A DNA stretch of 64,000 nt from assembly GCF_021347895.1 (NCBI RefSeq), contig NC_067124.1:17970521-18034520 (forward strand). The letters are read 5' to 3'. This stretch comes from Acanthochromis polyacanthus (lineage: Eukaryota > Chordata > Actinopteri > Pomacentridae). Position 1 is the stretch's first letter. The number at the start of each line of letters is the position of its first letter. The notes below the pieces were generated by a model. The model saw only the letters and a program-made list of their open reading frames with translations, was not told where the DNA came from and did not search any database. This document shows, piece after piece, positions 10,619 through 21,959 of this stretch. The position numbers and the translations under genes are program-made.

Positions 10619-11203
10619 TGCAAGGGGGCCGAATAATATTGCATGCCCCACTTTTCAGGTTTTTATTTGTTAAAGTTTAAAATATCCAATAAATTTCGTT
10701 CCACTTCACGATTGTGTCCCACTTGTTGTTGATTCTTGACAAAAAATTAGAATTTTATATCTTTATGTTTGAAGCCTGAAATGTGGCGAGAAGTTCAAGG
10801 GGGCCAAATACTTTCACAAGGCACTGTAAGTCCCAGCTTTGCAGATTGTACTTTTTTTCACATTTCATCAGTGAAATGGCATTTTCTTTCGGTTCGAGTG
10901 TTCTCTCGCAGTGTGCCTACCTGCCTGTCAGCCTGCGAGGAGTGAGTGAGTGTGGAGCGCCTCTGTACTGCTTTGTGAATGATTAACACATGTTCCGGGG
11001 TTCGGCTCAAACTCCACCTCTCAGAGCGTGTTTCCAAAGGAACCATTCAACTTGAATGATAAATACACTGGTCTGTGACGCGCTCAAGCTAGGCAAGATC
11101 AAAAACCCGGACATTTGAAGGACTCTATAAACGCCGGCCGGACAGCCTCTCAAAAGAGGACATGTCCGGGCAAAAGAGGACCTATGGTCACCCTAATCAA
11201 GCT

Positions 11204-11800
11204 AACAATATTTGTGTTGTTTCCTGCCAGCAGCTGAAGTGTGTTGTGTTCCTGTAATGTGGTTCATTAAGTTCAGAAAACTGTGGCTGGTTGACATTAA
11301 TGTAACGTTAAGGAAACTGAAATGTGATTAAAACAGTAATGTTAATGTTCTAGTTGTCGGTAATCAGCTTTAATTTGACACTAAAACAGACTCTGATAGT
11401 TTTAAATGACATCAGTTTCATTAATTTGTTAAAAATCATCCCATTTGTTGTTGTGATGTTGCTGCTGATTCATTAAAACCAGATGATCTGTGTTGAAGAC
11501 GCGTTTAGTTCTAGTACAAGAAGGAAAATGGAAGTTTAGTTCTGCTACGTCAAAGATTTCAGGAATAAAATAACTAAATGAGTCTTTATGCCTCCAGCTT
11601 TATTTTACCATAATGAAATAATCACAGATAATAAAAATCTAAATAGCAGAGAAAACCTGAGAGAATAATTCCCTGAAAAGTCTGTGAAGGAAAAGCAGCT
11701 TTTTCTCCTGAAAGATCAGAATCCGCTCCAACATCTGCATCTGACAGCATCAAGTCAACCAGAAAGAAAAGAAAACTACTTCTTTCTGATAACATCTGTT
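11204..11800. other. Intergenic sequence right of the transposon stack
   Basis: AT-rich DNA with no convincing coding frame or terminal repeat. It runs into an L1-like ORF1 fragment on the minus strand. Confidence 0.4.
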
Positions 11801-11807
11801 CCTCTGC

Positions 11808-12290
11808 TCACATTCGTCTCCTTTTATAGTCCACTTTTAAAAGTTCAGCAGACAGGTGCTCTGCTTTGGAGTGTGACGATGTCGTCGGTGATGTGGAGAC
11901 TGAAGTTTCTGTTTCACCCACAGCATGCTGTAGGGCAGTCAGGTCGGATTTGATGTTTGAAATACTGACCGACAGCTCAGATTTAACTGTCTGCAGTTCT
12001 GTTTTGATGGATGTTATTTTTTTACTCAAAGCCACCAGGAGCTGGGTCTTTAAAATAGCTGCCGTCTTGTAGCAGTTCCTCCTTAAGGTCAGAGATTGCA
12101 GCATCTGAGCTCCTCTTCAAAAGAAGACGTAGTTGATGAAGGCGTTCTGGACCAGAAAGACCACGACCAAGCAGCCTTGAGATCTTAGGCAGCATCTCCC
12201 TCAGGTGGGTGTCAACGGTGCTCACATTCAGGTCTGTGGTAATCCTGTCAAAAAACAAAACAGAAAAAAAATCTAGATTATAAATCACAT
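11808..12290 (-). pseudogene. L1/Tx1-like LINE ORF1 fragment
   Basis: On the minus strand, two overlapping frames give a long coiled coil rich in K, E, S and L, for example TELQTVKSELSVSISNIKSD and ALQHAVGETETSVST, then a LSAELLKVD repeat. This is typical of the N-terminal half of L1-clade ORF1 proteins of fish. It lacks the RNA-recognition part and has frameshifts. It is in the opposite orientation to the L1 relic at 1020-2830 and is probably a separate copy. Confidence 0.5.
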
Positions 12291-12299
12291 GTAACCAAA

Positions 12300-12698
12300 G
12301 TACTCTGTGTATAATGCCATAGTATAGGACGTAGTTTAGAAAATGTCAAATTATAGTATACTTTTCGAGAATAACATAGTATGGCCTGTACAGTAGTTCC
12401 TAGTATAGCATGTCGGCAGAAAAACCCCATAGATTATATGGTTCAAAAAGTGCAAAATGATAGGATGTTGCCTAAAATTGTCATCTATGATATGTGGTTC
12501 AAAAATGTCATAGTGCAGTATATTGTCAAAATAGTATGTTATTCAAGAAAACAGAGTATAATATGTGGTCTAAAAAATGCCATAGAATAATAGTTCATCG
12601 TAAAAGTATAGTAATTTTTAGAACTGTTCAAATTCTTATGTTGCTAAAACACAACAGAAAAACTAAAACAAAACGTTGTATTATGTCAACTCAAAAAA
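12300..12698. repeat. Decayed AT-rich tandem repeat
   Basis: Variants of CATAGTATAG..TGTGGTTCAAAAA recur about every 40-50 bases from 12320 to 12640 and continue after the MITE (13121-13190). The units are strongly diverged. Confidence 0.55.
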
Positions 12699-12706
12699 GC
12701 CTATAG

Positions 12707-13120
12707 CAGGGGTCGGCAAGTAGATGTGGCTTCGGGCCAAAATGTTTGTAAACAATCGAACAGCGGGCCAACCTGCGGTGGGGTTGCGCTCCGATTCCAC
12801 GAGCGGGGTTGGGGGGGTACCGCGAGCAGCGGAGCTTCTACAGCTGATCGCCACTGCTTGGGACACGTCTCAATTCTGATCACAGATGTATTAAAAATGA
12901 CTCCCGAGACACATGTTTTGCACACACTGTTGCCCAGTGAAATCTGGCTGGTACAGCCGTGTCCGATCAGTAGCGCAAAGGCGGAAATGCCCGGCAGCAG
13001 CCAACCATGCGAGTTGCGTGTTGCGGTGACGGACTGGCTTGGCTCAAAATCATCTGGCGGGCCAGATGTTATTCCTGACGTACCAGTTTTGGCCCGCGGG
13101 CCGCCAGTTGCCGACCACTG
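12707..13120. mobile_element. hAT-type MITE with 8-bp target duplication
   Basis: A 414-bp element bounded by CAGGGGTCGGCAA at the left and TTGCCGACCACTG at the right, which are inverted repeats with one or two mismatches. Perfect 8-bp direct repeats GCCTATAG flank it at 12699-12706 and 13121-13128. The sub-terminal CGGGCC blocks are also inverted. There is no transposase; the open frames through it are fortuitous. It interrupts the AT-rich tandem repeat. Confidence 0.9.
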
Positions 13121-13403
13121 GCCTATAGTATAGCATTTCATTCTAAAAACATCATAGTTTAGCCTTTGGTCCACAAAATGTTATGTCCTGGCTGTCTGAA
13201 GTAGGTGAGGAGCAACACAAACAGTCCAAACACTGGTTTCCAGAGGGTTAGACAGTCAAATACTGAAATAACAAGAAAAACTCAGTCTATTGATTTAGGC
13301 ATAAGCTATATTTTATCAGGATTGTCAAGCTTAGGTATCTTAAAATAACAAATTTTCACTCAAAAATAGATTTCTGCTGTCATGTAACCACCTAATTTGA
13401 GAT

Positions 13404-13540
13404 GTTTCAACCCTGCTGTTGTCCGCATTTATGGGCACCAAAAATATTGTTTCCATATCTGAAAAAAATCCAAAAATCAGCAAAAAAATTCCCCAAATTT
13501 CGGAAAATTTGCAAAACCTTCAGGAAGAAAATTCCAATAG
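13404..13540 (+). mobile_element. Left-end fragment of a TTAA-type MITE
   Basis: This segment matches the left part of the larger element at 45121-46464: AACCCT-CTGTTGTC, then GGCACCAAAAATATTGTTTCC, then an A- and TTT-rich run of 'CAAAATTTCNGAAAATTTG' type. The right part is missing, replaced by the SINE that begins at about 13543. Confidence 0.6.
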
Positions 13541-13542
13541 CA

Positions 13543-13808
13543 CTTTCGCCTTGCAGCAAAAAGATCCCTGGTTCAAATCCCGGCCTGGGATCTTTCTGCA
13601 TGGAGTTTGCATGTTCTCCCTGTGCATGCGTGGGTTTTCTCCGGGCACTCCGGCTTCCTCCCTCAGTCCAAAAATATGCTGAGGTTCACTGATAATTCTA
13701 AATTGCCCGTAGGTGTGAATGTGAGTGTGATTGTTTCTGTATATGTAGCCCTGCGACAGACTGGTGACCTGTCCAGGGTGTCCCCTGCCTTCGTCCGAGT
13801 CAGCTGGT
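13543..13808 (+). mobile_element. SINE copy, truncated at both ends
   Basis: Same family as 1850-2198. It starts within the A-box region (TAGCACTTTCGCC) and keeps the B box (GGTTCAAATCCCGGC) and the TGGAGTTTGCATGTTCTCCC body. It breaks off after GAGTCAGCTGG into a microsatellite, so the ATGGATGG tail is lost. Confidence 0.8.
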
Positions 13809-13833
13809 ATGTGTGTGTATGTATGTGTGTGTA

Positions 13834-13900
<67 letters not shown>

Positions 13901-13902
13901 AT
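13809..13902. repeat. Compound (TGTA)n/(TA)n/(TG)n microsatellite
   Basis: TGTG/TATG units pass into about 20 TA units and then TG units, directly fused to the SINE end. Confidence 0.92.
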
Positions 13903-13979
13903 GTCATTGATTCTTCAGAGTTGGGACAAAGTACAGTCAACAGCTCCTCAGGATCCTCTGTCTATATGCATGAATGGCT

Positions 13980-14410
13980 AGCTTGGTGTTACTGCATGCT
14001 TGGCTAATCTTGGCCCCGTTCTGCTGCGCGGGCCTTGGGGCTCTGGCTGTGTTGGGGGGGTCGCTCCGGGCTCCTGGCTCCTGGGCTGGGTCTCCGCTTG
14101 GTGGCTCCTGCGGGGGGCTGGGTGGACCTCCTTGGGCTGGAGGAGACGGCTCCCTCCTTTTGGTGGAGGTTTTCATGCATGCCAGACCCACCACACCGGC
14201 ACCTACCAAAACTCAATAGAGTTTGTTCCTCTGGTCGCTGAGTCAGTGGAGGTTGCTGGGTTAGTGCCTGTGGATCTCGCTCTGCTTTATCTATCCTTCT
14301 TGTGGCCTCCTGACATCTTCATGATTGATCCAGTTGGGATTTTGTCGTATTAGGTGTTTGTGAAGGGTTTTAGATTTGTAACTGGTTTTAAGGTGTGAAT
14401 TAAAGAGCAC
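13980..14410. other. GC-rich segment, possible repeat
   Basis: A G-rich block (14030-14170) with CTCCTGGCTCCTGGG-like words, followed by pyrimidine-rich sequence. Several frames stay open only because of composition. It looks like a dispersed fish repeat, but I cannot name the family or define ends. Confidence 0.3.
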
Positions 14411-14639
14411 AAACAAATAAATTGCACCTTTTTTCTTAGAACACTGTCTATGCCTCAACTTTCTCTCTGTCCTGTGTTTGTTTTATGTTTCACTTGGGTG
14501 TGCACAGCCCTCAATGGCATAATGCAGGAAACAGCTTGAAATAAACATGATAGGTTAATTTGCCATGAGGGCAGGTGATGGTCACAGTCACAAAGAAGAG
14601 AAAAATTGCACATGAAGCTTAAGCAATGGCACCATGGGT

Positions 14640-15238
14640 GGTTGGTGTCATTTTTGAGTGGACTTGTAGACCAGGCTGGACTACTGTAATGCACTCCTCA
14701 TTGGGATTCCTGTCAGGAGCCTCCAGAGACTGCAGTACATCCAGAACTGTGCTGCCAGGATCCTGATGAGGGTGTGCAAATTCCATCACATCACACCAAT
14801 CCTCCATAATCTCCATTGGCTTCCAGTAAGGTTCAGGATTGAATTTAAGATTTGTCTCCTGACCTATCACTGTGTCCATGGCAGCGTGCCAGTGTACCTT
14901 AAAGAACTAATCAGTCAACACAACCCGACCAGGCACCTCCGCTCCTCCGACAGCCACCAACTCCAGGTTCCAAGGTCCAAACTCCACTCCATGGGAGATA
15001 GGGCCTTTCAGGTGGCTGCACTGCGACTGTGGAATGCCCTCCCCAACCACCTGAGGGTGCCACAGTTGCTTGAAGTTTTTAAAAAAACAGCTGAAGACTT
15101 TTATGTTTTTAAAAGTGTTTTCTTAATGTGCTGTATTTTTATTGTTGATGGTTTTTATCTGTAGCACTTTGAGATTTGGTTTTCAAATGTAAAGTGCATT
15201 ATAAATTAAACTTATTATTATTATTATTATTATTATAA
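14640..15238 (+). pseudogene. L2/Rex1-like LINE, ORF2 3' end and tail
   Basis: The translation gives the C-terminal block typical of L2/CR1-group fish LINEs: TRLDYCNALLIGIP, LQYIQNCAARIL, ITPILHNLHWLPVRFRIEFK, then GDRAFQVAALRLWNALPNHL near 15000-15050. One frameshift separates the first two pieces from the rest near 14700-14766. The 3' end has AGCACTTTGAGA and AAAGTGCATTATAAA, then a (TTA)n tail at 15206-15236. This is the usual 3' structure for L2-like elements, which are 5'-truncated on insertion. Confidence 0.82.
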
Positions 15239-16200
15239 TAAAGGCAGAAAAAGTTTTAGGATTTTTAAAAGGTCCCATGAACTTCACAGAACTTCTCTTT
15301 CCTCAGTGTGTTGGGGTTAGTTTCCAGGTGAGTATCCACATGTAAAATTGAAAATAATCTGAACATTCTTACTTCTAACGTAAAAAGAACTTAGTGAGAA
15401 CAGTTCAGGGAGCATTTTACCTCCTTTGTTCAAAACTCAGATCTCCTTGAGTTGTTCTTCTATTGAAGCAGTGTTCAGATGAGGATTCAGTCGACTCTTT
15501 GGAGGCTTGTTCGGCTGAATCGTCCTGCAGCTGTTGCTCACCTGGTTGAAAATATGCTGCATGGGTGCTTTCCTGTACAGATGTCTTTATCAGTTAAACT
15601 TTGAGAAAGTGACAGCAGCATTAAAATGGATGCCAGCCAGAGGTGGTTGATTTGGGAGATCCATGTTGGCAGTGCTCTGCTGTAGACACTAACTTTAAAA
15701 AAAAACTTGACTAACCCCAACACCCAATGTGGTACTACATGTGGTTATTATAGTAAAAAGACAGGCACCGGTATATGCATTAACATACTTCTAATAAATC
15801 CTTGAGGGCAGAAGTTTGTAGAGTGCACAGAAGCAGTCTGCGATTCATCAGATCAGGTGAAGGGTGAGCTAGTTAAAGGGTTAGTGAAGTTTTTTAAAGT
15901 GCATTTCAGTGAGGTACTGATCCGTTAATGGGGGCAGGACCAGCAGAGAAGCTATACAACAATCTGCTGTTGACAAATTCAGCAACAAAATGTGTTTTAG
16001 CCACCCACAAACATCATTATCAGTCTCAATAGACACACATTTTTAGAATATTTTGACCTTTATGACAGAGAACTGAAGCTGTTGTGTTGCTCTCTTCAAA
16101 GGCTCTTGCCGTCTTGATCAGTTGCTTTGTTTGTATGACTCTGGTGTTTCAACACTTCAGTTCAGATCTGAATTAAGAGTCTTTCTTCATTTGCAGCAAT
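15239..16200. other. 3' flank of the pnp-like gene
   Basis: No recognisable gene. It separates the LINE tail from the probable polyadenylation signal of the PNP-like gene. Confidence 0.4.
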
Positions 16201-16206
16201 TTTATT
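16201..16206 (-). promoter_or_regulatory. Probable polyadenylation signal of the pnp-like gene
   Basis: AATAAA on the minus strand, about 270 bases after the stop codon. It is the nearest canonical hexamer noted downstream, but transcript evidence would be needed. Confidence 0.5.
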
Positions 16207-16473
16207 GTGACTGCAGCAGAAAACTCCAGAAAACAACAGTTACAGCTGACTGACTACAGTGTGTTTACAGTCGCATGTTTCCATGGTGACGTGGCAATGT
16301 GTTCATGTGTCTCCTGGTTTCGGCTCTGATGTCACCACCCAGGTAAACCAAGCTGGTCGAACAGAAGACGTGTTACGGTGAATGAGAGATACAGTCCTCA
16401 GTGTGTTAGTACAGGCATGCTCAACCTGGGATGAGTAAAACATTCATACTGCTGCTCTTGTGTGTTGATGCCA

Positions 16474-19400
16474 TTAGTGTGTGTTGATGCTCTGCTGCTG
16501 GCAGCGAGTGATCAGTGTGGTGACGAGTTTCTGCAGAACCTCCGCCCTCATCTTGCTGATCTCCAGAACCTCCTCATGGTTCACTTTCTCCTCCCGACTG
16601 TAGTCCAGAGACACCTGATACAAAACATACACATCATACTGACTGACTGACTTCATACAGTCAGATCCCACAGCTGTCACACTGCATTCACATTACTGTA
16701 ATACTGCAATCAGACTGCATTCACATTACTGTAATACTGCATTCACACTACTGTAATACTGCAATCACACTGCATTCACACTACTGTAATACTGCAATCA
16801 CAATCACTGACCTTGTTGGTGATCAGTGACAGACCCAGAACTCTGAGTCCACAGTGTTTGGCCACCGTCACTTCAGGAACTGTACTCATACCTGAGGAGA
16901 ACCAGGTGAACAGCGAGTAAAGCAGAATTTAAGAGAACGTTGATGTAAGTCTTCATCATTTGGCATTGCCTCAAACTTTATCAGGTCTGATCGGATCAAC
17001 CTTAAGTCAGGTGTGTTATTTACTGACCATCGTGGTGGTTTCAATTGATCAATACCTAATCAGCACCGAATCTGTTTGTCTGTCTGTCCGTCCACTTGTC
17101 TGTCCTCCTGTCTTACCCACAGAGTCGCAGCCCAGGATCAGCAGCATTCGGGCCTCAGCGATGGTTTCAAAGTTCGGTCCGCTCACCATACAGTAAACTC
17201 CTTCTCTGATGAAGTCGCTACAGCCGAGCTCAGCTCCGACTTCCATGGTCAAACCTCTGAGAACCTTACTGTAGGCGTCGGACATGCAGGGAAAACGGAT
17301 ACCAAACCTGAGATAGACAGGCGAGACAGATAGACAGTGTTGCTGTGAAGTGTGAATAAAGCTGATTTAAAATGAAGGCAGAGAATCATTTGTTTGCTTC
17401 TGTCTGTCCTTCTTTGATTTTTAGATGCACAACACTGAGAAAAGTGACAAAAGTTAAACTGTTAGAAGGACCAAGTTAAAGTAACACACTCACATGTTAG
17501 TCATCTGTTTTTACTCTGCTGGTTCCTCTGGTCTCTCTGAATATTAACGGAGGCATAAAAGACCTTCAGTCATTGAAGTCGTTGATTTTTTTCAGAAGAC
17601 ACACATTCACGCTAGTTTCAGACTTGGAGTTCACAGTTCATGCTCCCTCAGTGCAGGTGGACTGTTCTGTACAGAACAACTCCAAGTGCCATCATTTATC
17701 TGTTACTGTGGGGCTTCCCAATGTCAGAAACAGAGAGCAAAAAGAGCTTTTGTCTGGTTTATTACCAAACTACAGAGTGATGGCAGAGGTCTGTCCATCA
17801 TCCCAGCAGCACTTTACATCCCCTAACCTGGACAGGTGTCAGGCAGCAAATCTGCCTAAAGCCTAAAGGTTTAGATCCTGAGGGAGTTGAAGTGGGCTGA
17901 GTTCCAGATATCTAAAGTATAAACCATGGAAACACCAAGACTCCGGTGGAAAACTGAGCTGTAACATCCAAATTCAATTTTATTGCCATTGCACAAAGCA
18001 CAGTAAAAAGCAGTTGTTGGTGAAGCTGAGCTCAGGGTTCAGGGTCAGAAAGCGTCCAAGGCTTTGCTCCACCTGATCCACACCAGAAGCAGTTTCGTTT
18101 TTGGTACATCTTGTTGGTTCTCGGATAGTAATTTTCTTTTGGTTTGTTCATATTTGGTCACAAATGAGGACTTGAACACACCGGTGAATTTGTCACCTGG
18201 GTCTGCTCATCTGTCTGTGAGAGAAACTGGTCTGGTAGGGTCGTGGGGCTGGTGAAGGCCCGACTCATGGTGGATCAGGCTGCTGCTCCAATAATAATAA
18301 CTCAATAACTCAGAGCCCAGCATGGTTCTCTGTGACGGGATTCACTGAAGAGATTGTTACAACCAGTGTCTGATTGTCTGTCTGCTCTCCTGTCTGTTTA
18401 TCAGTCTGGTTGTTTCTCTGTCTGTCCTCTTGTCTCACCTCTCATCGTTGGGTCCACACAGTGGATGTTGTCCAGCGAATCCTGGCAGGTTGATGTGGTC
18501 TTTGATGATCATGATGTCTCCGACCTTAAAGTCAGGGCAGATTCCTCCAGAGGCATTGGTCACCAGGACAGACTCCACCCCCATCAGCTTAAAGATCCGC
18601 ACAGGGAACGTCACCTGACACATGCAGACAGACCGATAGACATGACATTACCACCGGTTTACATAAAACTCATTTGTCTTTTACAGTTCCAGGAAAACCA
18701 ACTGTCACCACAAAAAGCAGATCACTGCAGTAACTAAGCAGTCTGTCTGCTGTACCTGTCATCGTCACCTGCACAGGTGAGGAACCAAAGATGTCATCAC
18801 CTGTACAGGGGAAGGATTAGAGACTGAAGGTACTCGTCTTAAGAATTCTGACGTGGTCTCCCACTGCATGCTGGGAAAAACCTGTCTGAGTGAAAAAGCA
18901 ATGCAAGCGGACTCACCTGACAGAGGGAGTAACCTTCATACAGGTGAAAGTGTCCCTGCATGAAGACACACGGAGTGTCCTCAATGGTCCCAAACACCAG
19001 GCAGCCTTCATGACCTTGGACTGACAGACAGACAGACACAATGTCAGCAAATTTCACCAAATAACTTAAACAAATTTCAACCTCAATTACTGAATCACAC
19101 CAAAGATTTAGAAAACAGAAATCTGGCATCAGGACAGAGAGGCTGAAACATAGCAGGTGATTCTTTGTATGGACAGGTGACAGAACGTTACAGAACCTAA
19201 GAGAATGTGGCAAAACATCTCAGATGCAGTGATATCACATAGAAATACATTAAATAGTCTGACTCCATTATCACAAAGTCAGCAGAGGGACCCATGAAAC
19301 ATCTCTGAATATGACGATGATCCGTACATTGTAAATATAACATAAAACATATTTACAGTTTATTATTATCTTATTCATTTATTTATTTTACCCAATACAT

Positions 19401-20823
19401 TCTATAGTTTTATTTTTAAGTTTTTCTTATCTCTTTTTGCGATGCCATCCTTTATCTTTATGTCAACCTGATTTTTATGCCAATCAAGCATAATAAAAAC
19501 TGAACTGATATTTATTTTGAAAAAGCAATGTGATTAATTCTGAACCAACGCGTTCTTGCACTGACGGACCCTAATTTTCATAAATACGGAAGAAAAAAAA
19601 ACACTAGTTAAACGTTCATCCGCTTTTAAAAATCAATGTTCAGTTTGTATTTATTGATGAACAATGAAAAATTGTTTATTTTTAATTCTAGTTTTGTGTT
19701 AAATAACTGAAAGCAGTCGATTAACTGAACACGTGCAAAAGAAGGTAAACAAAAAGAAAGAGGAAGTTAAGGACAAATATGAGTCACATGTTGTTGCGTG
19801 AATGGGCGGAGCTTCGGGTGGGTGTGGCCTCTCACCTGTGCTGACGGGGAAGTTGGGGATGTCCTGGTACCTGAAGATCTGTTTGTTGGCAGCTCTGTCA
19901 GCCAGCAGGCCAAGTCCCAAACCACAGATGACAGCAACCTTAGGTCGGTGGTGGGTCTGGTTCAGCAGCCACTCGGTGGTCAGTTTGTAGTCCTCGAAGG
20001 AACAGCAGCTGCAGGACGGAACGAGCTGCTGATACCTGATTCATGTTCTGATCCAGTCTCAAAGATCAGGATCCATCAATCATTAAATCATGTTTTCCTT
20101 ATAGAAACATTCTCATAGCCAGGTTTTGCGTGCAATATAAAAGCAGTAGTATACAAAGTGAAAATGTGAAATAACAGAAAATGCATATATGCATTTATTC
20201 ATCTATATAATTCCATAAAATAACTGATGGTTTGTTCTGTGCCAGGTGATGAACATGAAGTCTCTCAGTAATGATTGACAGAAGCTGCTGCAGGTTTTAC
20301 TCAGAAAAAACAGACATCAGCAAAGTTTTACTGAAGAAACAGTAAAATGTGAGTCTAAGAGCAGCTTTGGTTCAAAGATCTGAACTTTATCGTTCAACCA
20401 GCCATCATAAAAAAGCTACAGTTAGTTTTAACTCTAAGCTGAAAGCGGATTTCTGATATAATCTATATATCATCTTATACATCTGCAAGAAAATGAATGT
20501 TTAACTAAAATAACAAGTCAGCTAACTCAATTTGTAAATGAATCTGCACTTTAAGTTTGTTTTACTGCAGCAGAAAGCTGTAGTTTGAAGATTCATGAAA
20601 GTGAATTCTTTAGTTTAGCTGAAATTCATTTCGAGCTGTGAAGCAGTTTGATCAGAGTTAGATTCAGTTCTCACTTATTTTTTTCAAAAACACCTGAGAG
20701 GAAAAGTGCAGAAATACTGTCAATGATTCTAGAATTAACTTCATGAAATAATCTGATTCTCAGAGTCAAGAAGATGAAGAATAAATGAGGCACAACTCAC
20801 CAGGAGTTTCCTTTGCTGTGCAT
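16474..20823 (-). CDS. pnp: Purine nucleoside phosphorylase-like, 7 exons
   Basis: The family splits (deoxy)inosine and guanosine with phosphate to base and ribose-1-phosphate in the cytosol. Coding exons (minus): 20823-20801, 20008-19836, 19020-18917, 18614-18439, 17307-17117, 16891-16812 and 16614-16474, total 888 nt or 295 residues (human 289). Exon 2 could instead start at 20035, adding nine residues in frame. Recognisable blocks are [75 protein letters not shown] and VNHEEVL. Glu of the purine site (NFETIAE), Asn of LITNK and His of NHEEVL are kept. Two phosphate-site residues differ from human: the GSGLG Ser is Leu (CGLGLG) and the MQGRFH Arg is His (MQGHFH). Fish have several pnp paralogues; which one this is I cannot say. 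Confidence 0.93.
16682..16803. repeat. Intronic tandem repeat in the pnp-like gene
   Basis: CTGCATTCACA.TACTGTAATACTGCAATCACA recurs in about three to four partial units in the last intron. Confidence 0.8.
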
Positions 20824-20910
20824 CGTGGAGTAGAAGAAGAAGAAGGAGAAGAAGAAGAAGCAGCAGCAGCAGACAGAGAGGCTCAGTGTCCTCTCCTCTG
20901 ATTGGCTGGC
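20824..20910 (-). promoter_or_regulatory. Probable pnp-like 5' UTR and proximal promoter
   Basis: Directly upstream of the start codon are GAA/GCA-rich repeats (CTT- and CTG-rich on the coding strand). An ATTGG at about 20902 is a CCAAT box on the coding strand. No TATA box is clear. The start site itself is inferred. Confidence 0.35.
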
Positions 20911-21484
20911 TCAGACTCTGTCAATACAGTCAGGTCAATGACTCTGAGTTTCTGTGACCTTTGACATCTGCAGTTTGTTCAGCTGAAAGTTCAGCAGGTG
21001 GATTTCAATAGAAACTTAACAAACGGAAACTCAACCGGAGATGGTTAGACACCACAGAGTTTTAACAGAACCAACAGCAAAGTCTGGACAGAACCAGCTG
21101 TCCACAATCTGTCTGAGCTAAAGTTCAGTGAAATGGTTTTGATCCGGTTAGAACATCATGTGGAACCACAGCGGTTCTGTGCAGAGCAACTGCAGCATTG
21201 CTCACTTTAACCTGATAATGACGCTGCTGTGAAGTCCCGAATCAAAACCAAACACTGAGCTTCATGTTCAGCTCTGAACAAGTCATTCAATAAAATCTTC
21301 TTTTTTAACCATCTGAACCTTCAAACTTGCTTTCAGGCTTGAAGGACATGCTACGTTTAAAAAAATCACTAAAATGACACATCTATCAGCCAGAACCTGT
21401 AAATACTGAAAGAAACAGACTTTTCAAATGTTAATCAACATTATTTTTTTTCCACATCTCATTTGAAGTGTTTGTAGCAGATTC
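20911..21484. other. Intergenic sequence upstream of the pnp-like gene
   Basis: No coding frame, terminal repeat or strong promoter recognised. Confidence 0.35.
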
Positions 21485-21595
21485 TGTAAAACCAACAACC
21501 TTATTCCTCCTGGTTCAGATTCTCCAGGACTAAGTCAGCTGTGACCAACAGTAAAACATTCAGAGAGCTTTCAGGTGAAAAATGAGACAGAAGCA
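21485..21595 (+). repeat. Dispersed repeat, copy 1
   Basis: It shares TTCCTCCTGGTTC, CTCCAGGACT, GACCAACAGT and CATTCAGAGAG in the same order and orientation with 47999-48095 in the tpm3 gene, at roughly 85% identity by eye. The family is unknown. Confidence 0.6.
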
Positions 21596-21959
21596 GAGTC
21601 CATGGGGTCAGCTGTTGCAGAACAGTTACAGTCCTCTTATTATTATAATAATATAATATTAAACTGAAGGCATTTCTTCTGTTCTTCTGTGACTTCAGAT
21701 TATTAATGTTCAGAAAACTATATATTTTGTGTCAGAGTGCAGGATCCAGGAAGATCAACGTAAAAACAGTGAAGCATAGTGTCATCAGTAATCAGGAGGT
21801 ATAGAGGGAGCCGTAGTACCAATAATCAGAGCTCCCAAAATGACTCCACAAAAAATGAACTACTTTCACAATCTAGCTGTGAAAAACAGACGGCAGCTGC
21901 TTCAGACTTGGCATAGGGGCTATCGGTGGAAATCAGAGTTTGTGTGAAGTTCAGACAGT

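Larger units (their letters stand above)
7317..10828 (+). mobile_element. Tc1-like transposon, split by a hAT
   Basis: The terminal inverted repeats are about 200 bp. The left begins GTGCCTTGCGAAAGTATTCG just inside a TA at 7317. The right ends ...CACAAGGCACTG at 10826, followed by TA at 10827-10828. Inside them is a Tc1-type transposase frame (9600-10618). Without the 1888-bp hAT at 7582-9469 and one 8-bp duplicate the element would be about 1.6 kb, the normal size for the family. The left terminus has a few changes from the right. It is inserted within the outer hAT-like element. Confidence 0.93.
5549..11195. mobile_element. Outer hAT-like element with nested insertions
   Basis: The termini are inverted repeats: TAGGGTGACCATA at the left end, and its complement reading ...TATGGTCACCCTA at the right end. 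Perfect 8-bp direct repeats ATCAAGCT flank them at 5541-5548 and 11196-11203. Eight-base duplications and ends of this kind fit the hAT superfamily. Sub-terminal AAAAGAGGAC words are present near both ends (about 5574-5584 and 11153-11180). No transposase was found in the host element's own sequence, so it is probably non-autonomous. Most of its 5.6 kb is later insertions: an inverted-repeat element at 5926-7052 and a Tc1-like element at 7317-10828, which itself holds a second hAT. Confidence 0.85.

Noticed and set aside
12726..13174. Overlapping open frames of 135 and 157 codons on opposite strands
   Set aside because: Both lie in a GC-rich hAT MITE with perfect target duplications; composition alone keeps the frames open.
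13937..14353. Proline- and glycine-rich frames on both strands
   Set aside because: Low-complexity GC-rich DNA with no splice context or family motif.
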